Origin: Rhodoferax sp.
GTDB lineage: Bacteria; Pseudomonadota; Gammaproteobacteria; Burkholderiales; Burkholderiaceae_C
NCBI GenBank assembly: GCA_030682475.1
Contig: JAUXOA010000026.1
Coordinates: 1-52,343 of the forward strand
DNA length: 52,343 nt
Direction: 5' to 3'
In this document: positions 45,581-52,343 of the stretch, one piece after another
Position numbering within the stretch: position 1 is the stretch's first letter
Layout: every line of letters starts with the position of its first letter
Made by a program: the position numbers and the translations under genes
Notes under the pieces: generated by a model
Seen by the model: only the letters and a program-made list of their open reading frames with translations
The model's database searches: none
What the model was told of the DNA's origin: nothing

Positions 45581-45849
45581 GGTGAGTCGGGAATGGTTGA
45601 ATAATTCTTGTGGTGAAGCAGTATGAGACGTCAAAGCATGGAAACGAACCTGCGTCCAGCCGAGCGGTCGATTTTAAGTCATCAAGCCGGATGACGGTCG
45701 TTCTGAACTCCGGATTCCCATCACCTTGGCTGATGCCCAGAAAGTGGCGCCTTCGGTCTTGTCACGATCAGCACAGCGACAAAGCTGAAAACACGCTACG
45801 CTTACCCCTTTGGTTCTACCTTCATCCCCAACTCTCCCAATTGACCGCC

Positions 45850-47328
45850 ATGGACACAAAAACTTCCCCCCTTGCGCTGCTCAAAGACCCAACCCTGCTC
45901 AAGACCAACGCGCTGATTAACGGCCAGTGGGTTGCGGGTGCCAGTCGCTTTGATATTTTTGATCCATCAAATGGGCACAAACTGGCGGATGTCGCCAACC
46001 TGGGTCCCGCGGACGCAGAAGCGGCAATAGCCGCCGCCAACGCAGCCTGGCCGGCCTGGCGCAGCAAGACCGCCAAAGAGCGCAGCATCATCCTGCGCAA
46101 ATGGTTTGATCTGCTGATGGCCAACCAGGAAGACCTGGGGCGCATCATGACCGCCGAGCAGGGCAAGCCTTTTGCCGAAGCCAAGGGCGAAGTGGCTTAT
46201 GGCGCCAGCTTTGTCGAATGGTTTGCCGAGGAAGCCAAGCGCGTCAACGGCGAGACCCTGCCCCAGTTCGACAACAACCGCCGCCTGATGGTGATCAAGC
46301 AGCCGATCGGCGTCTGCGCCGCCATCACGCCCTGGAACTACCCCCTGGCCATGATCACGCGCAAAGTGGCGCCCGCGCTGGCGGCCGGTTGCCCGGTCAT
46401 TATCAAACCCGCTGAGTTGACGCCACTGACCGCGCTGGCGGCCGCCGAGTTGGCGCTTCGCGCCGGCATTCCGGCTGGCGTGCTCAACATGATTACCGCT
46501 GACGCCAATAACTCGATTGCGGTTGGCAAGGTACTCTGCGCCAGCGACGTGGTGCGCCACATCAGCTTCACCGGTTCCACCGAAGTGGGCCGCATTCTGA
46601 TGGCGCAGTCGGCCCCCACCGTCAAAAAAATGTCGCTGGAGTTGGGTGGCAACGCGCCCTTCATCGTGTTCGACGATGCCGATATCGATTCGGCCGTGGA
46701 AGGCGCCATGCAGAGTAAATACCGCAACGCCGGCCAGACCTGTGTCTGCGCCAACCGCTTTTATGTCCAGGACGGCATCTACGAGCAATTTGTGACCCAA
46801 TTTTCAGCCAAGGTCAAAGCGCTCAAAGTCGGCAACGGCTTCGAAGAGGGTGTGATGCAAGGCCCGCTGATCGAAGACGCTGCGGTGGACAAAGTCAGCC
46901 GCCATGTGCTTGACGCCATCGCCAAGGGCGGCAAGGTGCTGGCCGGTGGCAACAAATTGCCGGGCCAGTTTTTCGAGCCGACCGTGATTTCGGAAGCCAC
47001 GTCCGACATGCTGTGCGCCAGGGAAGAAACTTTTGGCCCCTTCGCCCCCGTGTTCCGCTTCAAAACCGAGCAGGAAGCGATTGACGCCGCCAACAACACC
47101 GAATTTGGCCTGGCCAGCTATTTCTACAGCCGCGACGTCGGCCGCATCTTCCGCGTCAGTGAAGCGCTGGAGTACGGCATGGTCGGCATCAACGTCGGCA
47201 TTCTGGCCACAGAACATGTACCATTCGGGGGTGTCAAACAGTCGGGGCTGGGCCGGGAAGGCTCACACCACGGCATGGATGACTACGTGGAAATCAAATA
47301 CTTATGCATTGGAGACATACTGAAATGA
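45850..47328 (+). CDS. gabD: Succinate-semialdehyde dehydrogenase, NADP-type
   Basis: 492 residues from ATG 45850. Aldehyde dehydrogenase superfamily with TPWNYPLAMITRKVAPALAA, FTGSTEVGR, LELGGNAPFIVFDDADID and catalytic Cys298 in GQTCVCANR, the pattern of GabD. It oxidises succinate semialdehyde to succinate, or a similar semialdehyde. The upstream 45581-45849 gap has no gene I recognise and must contain the divergent promoters. The stop overlaps the DsrE-like gene. Confidence 0.92.
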   Translation: MDTKTSPLALLKDPTLLKTNALINGQWVAGASRFDIFDPSNGHKLADVANLGPADAEAAIAAANAAWPAWRSKTAKERSIILRKWFDLLMANQEDLGRIMTAEQGKPFAEAKGEVAYGASFVEWFAEEAKRVNGETLPQFDNNRRLMVIKQPIGVCAAITPWNYPLAMITRKVAPALAAGCPVIIKPAELTPLTALAAAELALRAGIPAGVLNMITADANNSIAVGKVLCASDVVRHISFTGSTEVGRILMAQSAPTVKKMSLELGGNAPFIVFDDADIDSAVEGAMQSKYRNAGQTCVCANRFYVQDGIYEQFVTQFSAKVKALKVGNGFEEGVMQGPLIEDAAVDKVSRHVLDAIAKGGKVLAGGNKLPGQFFEPTVISEATSDMLCAREETFGPFAPVFRFKTEQEAIDAANNTEFGLASYFYSRDVGRIFRVSEALEYGMVGINVGILATEHVPFGGVKQSGLGREGSHHGMDDYVEIKYLCIGDILK

Positions 47329-47756
47329 ACCGTAAAACATTTATCCAGGCCACCGTATTGGCCCTCAGCGCCACCTTCGCCATGGGGGCGGCTGCGCAAA
47401 CCGCAGCCCCTGCCAAGGCCAAGGTCGTCATCCAGGTCAGCGACGGCGATGCAGCGAAATGGAATATGGCACTCAACAATGCCAAAAACGTGCAGGATGA
47501 GCTGGGCGCCAGCAAGGTGGACATCGAAATTGTGGCTTACGGCCCCGGTATTGGCATGCTCAAGGCCGACGCCACCACCAGCAACCGCATTATTGAGGCC
47601 ACCAAAGCCGGCGTTCAGGTCGTAGCCTGCGAAAACACCATGACGGGCCAAAAACTCACCAAGGCCGACATGAACCCTGCCATCGGCTACGTACGTACCG
47701 GGGTGGTGGAACTCATGAACCGTCAACGCGAAGGTTATGCCTATATCCGGCCTTGA
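47325..47756 (+). CDS. Exported DsrE/DsrF-like family protein
   Basis: 143 residues from ATG 47325, coupled to gabD by an ATGA overlap. Signal peptide (MNRKTFIQATVLALS...AAAQ). Mature domain has KVVIQVSDGDAAKWNMALNNAKN, VEIVAYGPG-type core (DIEIVAYGPGIGML) and VQVVACENTM with a Cys aligned to the sulfur-relay position of the DsrE fold. The periplasmic members are of unknown function. A terminator follows directly. Confidence 0.8.
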   Translation: MNRKTFIQATVLALSATFAMGAAAQTAAPAKAKVVIQVSDGDAAKWNMALNNAKNVQDELGASKVDIEIVAYGPGIGMLKADATTSNRIIEATKAGVQVVACENTMTGQKLTKADMNPAIGYVRTGVVELMNRQREGYAYIRP

Positions 47757-47778
47757 TCTTCTTGCTGACTCATTGATA

Positions 47779-47802
47779 GAAGCCACCCAGCCGGGTGGCT
47801 TC
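47779..47802 (+). terminator. Terminator after the gabD-dsrE-like operon
   Basis: GAAGCCACCC-AGCC-GGGTGGCTTC is a perfect 10-bp stem with a four-base loop, 23 bp after the stop codon. TATAAT follows at 47803-47808 and may be the -10 of the tRNA gene, so the two signals touch. Confidence 0.85.
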
Positions 47803-47819
47803 TATAATTCAGGGCACAA

Positions 47820-47893
47820 GCGGGTGTAGTTCAATGGCAGAACTTTTGCTTCCCAAGCAAATAGCGTGGGTTCGATTCCCATCACCCGCTCCA
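47820..47893 (+). tRNA. tRNA-Gly (anticodon CCC)
   Basis: Acceptor arm GCGGGTG pairs with CACCCGC. D-loop AGTTCAATGGCAGAA, anticodon arm TTTGC-TTCCCAA-GCAAA with CCC, and T-arm with GGTTCGATTCC. The discriminator base T is followed by an encoded CCA. All stems fold. Confidence 0.97.
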
Positions 47894-47963
47894 TCACCTC
47901 CAGATAAAAGACTCAGATAGCCTCAAAGATAGCTGGTTGAGACCAGGCACTTCGTTTCGACAT

Positions 47964-49175
47964 TCACTTCGCCGTCCTCTGCCCCACCCCCAATGCAGCC
48001 ACCACACTCAGCAGCAGCACCACTGCGGCACCGAGCAGGGTAGTGCCGTACCAGCCGCGGTCCATCAACACGCCAAACAGAATGGGGGAAATGGCAAAGC
48101 CCACGTCCAGCCCGGAATACACCATGCCATAAACCCGACCGGTGGCGCCTTTGGGTGTGGCTAGTTTGATCATCATGTCGCGCGATGGCCCACCGATACC
48201 CACCGCAAAACCGGTGCCAACCAACACCACCATGGTGCCTACAGCACCCAAAAGACCGGTACCACACAGCCCCAGCAAGAGCGCCCCCACACTCATGGAA
48301 ATGGCGACCACGCGCTCGCTACTGGCTCTACTTGCCGCAATAAAGCCACCTACCAATATACCCAACGCACTGCACAACATATAAGCCGTCAGCATCAAGG
48401 TAGCGGTTTCAAAACGGATGCCATGCATGGCTTTGAGAATGGAGACGGAAAAAACTTGCACCACCGCCAGCGTCATGGTGGACAAGAGAAAGAAGGCAAA
48501 GCACCACCACACCACCGGCAGCTTCATGAACGCCATGTCGTGTTCGGCCTGGCCATCCGCCTGGCGCAGCATCACCTGGGTGCTCAGTTTGTCGCGCTGC
48601 AGGATCAGCAACAGCAAAATGCCAACGTACATCGCCGCAGCGGCCAGATAAGCGGTACGCCAGTGGTACAGGCTGCTGATCGTGACAAGAAACACGGGCG
48701 CGGCGGCCCAGCCCAGGTTGCCGGTCAAACCGTGGACGCTAAAGGCATGGCCCAGCCGCGAAGGCGAGACCCGTTGATTCAAAATGGTGAAATCAACCGG
48801 ATGAAAAGTAGCGTTGCCCAGGCCCGCCAGTGCCGCCACCCCCAACAAACCGGTGTAGCCGTTCACCATCGACGCCAAGCCGCTTGCCAGCACAAAAATG
48901 CCCAGCGCCACAAACAGCAGCGGTCGCGCACCCAGACGGTCCACCACGAAACCGGCAGCGGCCTGCCCCAGCCCCGAGACGACGAAAAATACGGTCATCA
49001 GCAGGCCCAGCTCAGAGTAGCTCAAGCCGAACTCTTGCATGAACACCGGAAACATCAGCGGCAGCAACAGGTGGGCAAAGTGCGAGCTGGCATGGGCCAG
49101 CCCGACCAGGCCGATGATGGTGGCGTCCTGCTTGAGCGGCGCCGTCAGGGGCGAGTAAAGTGTGGTGCTGGTCAT
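47964..49175 (-). CDS. MFS transporter
   Basis: 403 residues, twelve membrane helices. The N-terminal half contains GLAHASSHFAHLLLPLMFPVF, QEFGLSYSELGLLMTVFFVVSGLGQAAAG and DRLGARPLL, the MFS loop 2-3 motif. Similar to fosmidomycin-resistance/cyanate-type or fsr-like exporters. Substrate cannot be stated. Divergent from the DMT gene. Confidence 0.85.
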   Translation of the reverse strand: MTSTTLYSPLTAPLKQDATIIGLVGLAHASSHFAHLLLPLMFPVFMQEFGLSYSELGLLMTVFFVVSGLGQAAAGFVVDRLGARPLLFVALGIFVLASGLASMVNGYTGLLGVAALAGLGNATFHPVDFTILNQRVSPSRLGHAFSVHGLTGNLGWAAAPVFLVTISSLYHWRTAYLAAAAMYVGILLLLILQRDKLSTQVMLRQADGQAEHDMAFMKLPVVWWCFAFFLLSTMTLAVVQVFSVSILKAMHGIRFETATLMLTAYMLCSALGILVGGFIAASRASSERVVAISMSVGALLLGLCGTGLLGAVGTMVVLVGTGFAVGIGGPSRDMMIKLATPKGATGRVYGMVYSGLDVGFAISPILFGVLMDRGWYGTTLLGAAVVLLLSVVAALGVGQRTAK

Positions 49176-49262
49176 GGCGCTATGGTAAGGCAGTCAAAGA
49201 CAAAGGTCTCGGACCCTGTGGAACATATTACGATCAGCGAATCCGCCCAAGGACACCACATT

Positions 49263-50219
49263 TTGAAAATATTCAACGCCCCCACCGCCGTGCTCGCCGC
49301 ACTGGGCGCTGCCGCCCTGTTCGGGGCCAGCACACCCTTTGCCAAACAGTTTGTGGGCGATCTGTCGGCCCTGCTGCTGGCGGGCTTGCTGTACCTGGGC
49401 AGTGGCGTCGGGTTAACGGGTTTGCGCATCCTGCGCGACCGGGGTTGGCGTAACCCGGGGCTGGCACGCTCTGAGTGGCCCTGGCTGCTGGCAGCGATTG
49501 TCTGCGGGGGCGTAGCGGGTCCGACCTTGCTGATGCTGGGCCTGGCCCGCATGAGCGCCGCGTCGGCATCCCTGCTGCTCAATCTGGAAGGTGTGTTGAC
49601 AGCGGTGCTGGCCTGGGTCGTGTTCAAGGAAAACGCCGACCGGCGTGTGATGCTGGGCATGTTGCTGATCGTGCTGGGGGGGCTGGTATTGTCCTGGCCC
49701 GGTGCGCAGTCAAGCGTGGGGACTAGCTGGCTCGGGGCGGCGTTGATTGTGGGAGCCTGTCTGTGCTGGGCGCTGGACAACAACCTGACGCGCCATGTTT
49801 CCAACTCGGATGCACTGTTTATTGCCGGCACCAAAGGACTGGTGGCCGCGACCGTCAACATCGGGCTGGCCGTGATGATGGGCCAATCGCTGCCGCCGTG
49901 GAGCGTGGTCGGCCCGGTGCTGCTGATCGGTTTTCTGGGCTACGGGGTGAGTCTGGCGCTGTTCGTTGTGGCCCTGCGCGGCCTCGGAGCGGCACGCACC
50001 GGGGCTTACTTCGGTGCCGCGCCATTCATGGGTGCTGCCATCGCCATTGGCGTGTTCCATGAAAGCACGTCGCCCTTGTTCTGGGGCGCCGGGTTGTTAA
50101 TGGCCCTGGGTATCTGGCTGCACCTGACGGAGCGCCATGAGCACCTTCACCGGCACAGCACCTTGCAGCACAGCCATCGGCACTTCCCGGATATTCATCA
50201 CCGGCATGACCATCCCTAG
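49263..50219 (+). CDS. DMT-superfamily (EamA) transporter with a His-rich C-terminal tail
   Basis: 318 residues from a TTG at 49263, with AGGA eleven bases upstream; a GTG at 49218 is an alternative. Ten membrane helices in two EamA repeats (GAAALFGASTPFAK, LLNLEGVLTAVLAWVVFKE, GYGVSLALFVVALRGLGAART). The last 27 residues have 11 His (for example HEHLHRHSTLQHSHRH), which suggests metal binding. I infer a possible metal-related exporter; substrate unproven. Confidence 0.85.
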   Translation: MKIFNAPTAVLAALGAAALFGASTPFAKQFVGDLSALLLAGLLYLGSGVGLTGLRILRDRGWRNPGLARSEWPWLLAAIVCGGVAGPTLLMLGLARMSAASASLLLNLEGVLTAVLAWVVFKENADRRVMLGMLLIVLGGLVLSWPGAQSSVGTSWLGAALIVGACLCWALDNNLTRHVSNSDALFIAGTKGLVAATVNIGLAVMMGQSLPPWSVVGPVLLIGFLGYGVSLALFVVALRGLGAARTGAYFGAAPFMGAAIAIGVFHESTSPLFWGAGLLMALGIWLHLTERHEHLHRHSTLQHSHRHFPDIHHRHDHP

Positions 50220-50285
50220 AGAAGCAACCCAAACGAGCACTCACCTTCTGCGCGCCGACCGCACCCCGTTCAATTGACCGCCAGC

Positions 50286-51770
50286 TCAACGAGCACGGCT
50301 ACATCCCGCCGGGGCTGGGCGCTGCGGCGCAATCATTTCTGCGTAGTCGTACAGCGCGCCCAGAATTGCCTCGCCGCGCTCATCGGCGCTTTCAGACAGC
50401 CGGTCAATCTCGTCAAACAGCACGTCAACCGTGCGCGCGTCGCCCTCGCCGTCAAAGAGCCGGGCCACGCGGTGCGCTTCCCAGCGTGCGTCCTCGTCAT
50501 GCGTCAAGCTCGCCGGAAAATTGCGCGCCCGGTAGCGAAACAACAATTCCTCCAGCCGTGGATCGTCAAAGGCATTGCGCGTTGTCGCCAGTTTGTCAAC
50601 GGTAAGATCGCGCAACTGATTCAGGCGGCGGCGATCGGCATTGCCAATGAAACTGCCATAAAGGTCCTCGTCCACGTCGGGCGTGTCATCTTGGGGACGC
50701 CTGAACACCCCCGGCCAAATGCCGCTCATGTCGGGCAGCGCCTGCGCCCGTGCGGCGTTTTCCAACTGGCTGTCAAGCTGCAAACCCCAGCGTTCGGCCA
50801 TCGCTGGCGACAGCGTCTTGAGATTGCCAAATACCATCGGCGACTTATTCAAGTGGATGCTCTTGATGGGTAAGCGCGTCACGCCATCCGGCAAGGCGTC
50901 GCGTTTGCTGAACAAGCGTAGGCGAATCTCATCGACGTTCATCGAAGCAAGCTCACGCGGGTCGTGCGCCAGATCCCAGGCAATCAGCTCGTTCTTATTG
51001 CTCGGGTGCATGGCCAGCGGCCACATCAGGGCCAGGCAGCCACGCTCAGCAGGGAACATGCCCGAGATGTGCAAAAACGGTCGGGCCGTGGCCACTGTGG
51101 TGGGCAGTCCCAGCTCGGTCGCCACTCGGTCCTTCTTGTGCAATCCAAAACAAAAGTCAAACAGTCGCGGCTGCGCTGTTTTGATCAGCCGTGCCAACGC
51201 GATGGTGGCACGCACATCACTCAGCGCATCGTGCGCAGCCTCGTGCACCAAGCCGTTGGCGGCAGTCAGATCGGTCAGTTTGAAACTGGCTCCACCTTCG
51301 GCGTTGACGGGCCAGACAATGCCCTCGGGTCGCAGGGCGTAGGCGGTGCGCACCACATCGAGCAGATCCCAACGACCGCATTCGTTTTGCCACTCGCGCG
51401 CATAGGGGTCAATCAGATTGCGCCAGAACATGAAGCGCGTGATCTCGTCATCAAAACGGATGGTGTTGTAACCCACACCGATGGTGCCAGGTGCGCTCAG
51501 CAACTGCTCGATCACGGCTGCAAACTGGTACTCTGGCACCCCTTTTTCGAGACACAACTGCGGCGTAATGCCGGTGATCAGGCATGCCTCGGGATCAGGC
51601 AGGAAGTCATTGGCCGGTTGGCAATACAACATGACGGGATCGCCAATTTCATTCAGCTCGGCATCGGTGCGAATCGCCGCAAACTGCGCCGGCCGGTCGC
51701 GCCGCACCTTGGCGCCAAAGGTCTCGTAGTCGTGCCAGAGAAAAGTATGGGGACTGGGTGATGAGGGCAT
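50286..51770 (-). CDS. sbcB: Exonuclease I
   Basis: 494 residues from ATG 51770 (MPSSPSPHTFLWHDYETFG), near the 475 of E. coli SbcB. DEDDh nuclease: Asp14 and Glu16 in HDYETFGA, GYNTIRFDDE, and AHDALSDVRATIALA as the final His-x4-Asp. The SH3-like and C-terminal domains of ExoI follow. It degrades single-stranded DNA 3' to 5' in recombination and mismatch repair. Confidence 0.94.
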   Translation of the reverse strand: MPSSPSPHTFLWHDYETFGAKVRRDRPAQFAAIRTDAELNEIGDPVMLYCQPANDFLPDPEACLITGITPQLCLEKGVPEYQFAAVIEQLLSAPGTIGVGYNTIRFDDEITRFMFWRNLIDPYAREWQNECGRWDLLDVVRTAYALRPEGIVWPVNAEGGASFKLTDLTAANGLVHEAAHDALSDVRATIALARLIKTAQPRLFDFCFGLHKKDRVATELGLPTTVATARPFLHISGMFPAERGCLALMWPLAMHPSNKNELIAWDLAHDPRELASMNVDEIRLRLFSKRDALPDGVTRLPIKSIHLNKSPMVFGNLKTLSPAMAERWGLQLDSQLENAARAQALPDMSGIWPGVFRRPQDDTPDVDEDLYGSFIGNADRRRLNQLRDLTVDKLATTRNAFDDPRLEELLFRYRARNFPASLTHDEDARWEAHRVARLFDGEGDARTVDVLFDEIDRLSESADERGEAILGALYDYAEMIAPQRPAPAGCSRAR

Positions 51771-51837
51771 ATTGGCCAGCAGGTTAGGCAACGTGTGCCG
51801 ATTGGAGTGAACCCGCTGGATCATACAAGTAAGTGGC

Positions 51838-52033
51838 ACAAATCGAGTGTTTTCAACGGCGACCTTTGCAGAGCTTGAAGCCCGGCTATGGAAGCCAAAA
51901 TTTGACTGCCCCCTGGTTGATCACCGGGGATCAAGACTTGCCGGTGATTCCCGCAGGGTCGGACGTGCGTGCTCTTGCTCCCGCTGAGGCCTTGCAACGG
52001 GCTGATTTCTGCCAATGGCTGCAATCAGCATAA
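51838..52033 (+). pseudogene. Decayed PIN-domain (VapC-like/COG1569-type) gene
   Basis: One frame reads VFSTATFAELEARLWKPKFD (51847-51906), typical of PIN-domain nucleases. A second frame then reads PWLITGDQDLPVIPAG and VRALAPAEAL, the usual C-terminal end (TGDxDL). About 80 central residues are missing and the two parts lie in different frames. The N-terminus, which would hold the first active-site Asp, is gone and is cut by the sbcB region. No antitoxin remains. The rest of the gap to 52239 has nothing recognisable. Confidence 0.6.
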
Positions 52034-52239
52034 ATGGCAACGACTCTGACGCAGGAGGAGAAATCTGACTGTTCGTCAGCGACTCAGGCCGGGTTTCTTT
52101 GCTTTACTTTGGGGTGACTCGTACGCAGCGGAAACAGTCCGTCACGGCACCATGCTGCCAAGCGCATCCAGCGGGCTGGCCGTGCCACCCGCTGCGACCT
52201 TGAGCACATCTTGCCTACGGGTTTGAAACGCATTCGACA

Positions 52240-52343
52240 TTACGGGGTGCTGGCCAGCGCTTGCAAAAGCGAGGCGCTGGCGCGCTCGCGCGCGGCGCTG
52301 TCGATGCCCGCGCCCAGCACGCAAGCGTTGGAGTGCGCAACCG
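52240..52343 (-). CDS. C-terminal end of an unidentified protein (partial)
   Basis: Minus-strand frame enters at the window edge and reads A-H-S-N-A-C-V-L-G-A-G-I-D-S-A-A-R, then ERASASLLQALASTP, before a TAA at 52240-52242. Composition and codon use look coding. About 34 residues are visible, too few to name a family. Confidence 0.35.
   Translation of the reverse strand, partial: VAHSNACVLGAGIDSAARERASASLLQALASTP

Noticed and set aside
48423..49262. N-terminal extension of the DMT frame over the MFS gene
   Set aside because: It is antisense to the MFS transporter. Homology to EamA proteins begins after 49263, where a ribosome site is present.

Overview
The window looks like a chromosomal segment of a denitrifying betaproteobacterium, most likely Burkholderiales and possibly Comamonadaceae-like. 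This rests on the character of the proteins (AlaS, SbcB, Bug-type binding protein, NnrS, two NirS types), on moderately high GC, and on short dispersed palindromes typical of that group. The genus is not established.

Left flank (1-13.6 kb). A partial secreted lipoprotein with a lipase-like core and Cys-rich tandem repeats is coupled to a small exported protein. A repeat-rich gap follows. Then comes an organic-acid cluster: a YdiJ/GlcD-like FAD/Fe-S dehydrogenase carrying an in-frame palindromic repeat, a GntR regulator, a serine-glyoxylate-type aminotransferase, a Bug binding protein, a crotonase and a class III CoA-transferase. SirB2 and NnrS-family membrane proteins lead into the nitrogen-oxide region.

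Denitrification island (about 12.4-42.9 kb). Two NirS cytochrome cd1 nitrite reductases of different subtype share nearly identical promoters and signal peptides. Behind them lie a NapC/NirT tetraheme cytochrome, an ethylbenzene-dehydrogenase-like dihaem protein and a cupredoxin. On the opposite strand are napDAGHB and a tight ten-gene operon (35104 to 25157). That operon encodes a small membrane protein, a CuA subunit II, a haem-copper subunit I with Gln in place of the catalytic Tyr (probable eNOR-like NO reductase), CtaB, SCO, a cytochrome b-2x[4Fe-4S]-MvhD fusion, an unknown anchored protein, a second haem-copper-like protein lacking the CuB His-His pair, a cytochrome b-[2Fe-2S]-FAD fusion without a NAD(P) domain, and a Dnr/Fnr regulator. 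ctaA is divergent. The haem d1 operon nirCF-DL-GHJN follows; nirE is not seen. FNR/DNR-like boxes precede both nirS genes, napD, the ctaA/oxidase divergence and nirC. Together the genes give nitrate to nitrite (Nap), nitrite to NO (NirS) and probably NO to N2O. No nosZ, norCB or qNOR is present here.

Right flank (42.9-52.3 kb). alaS, gabD with a coupled DsrE-like protein, tRNA-Gly(CCC), an MFS transporter, a DMT transporter with a His-rich tail, exonuclease I, a decayed PIN-domain gene and the end of an unidentified gene.

The best candidate for an undescribed system is the 25.2-35.1 kb operon: an NO-reductase-type enzyme linked to two paralogous cytochrome b fusions with different electron-entry modules and a catalytically atypical haem-copper homologue.
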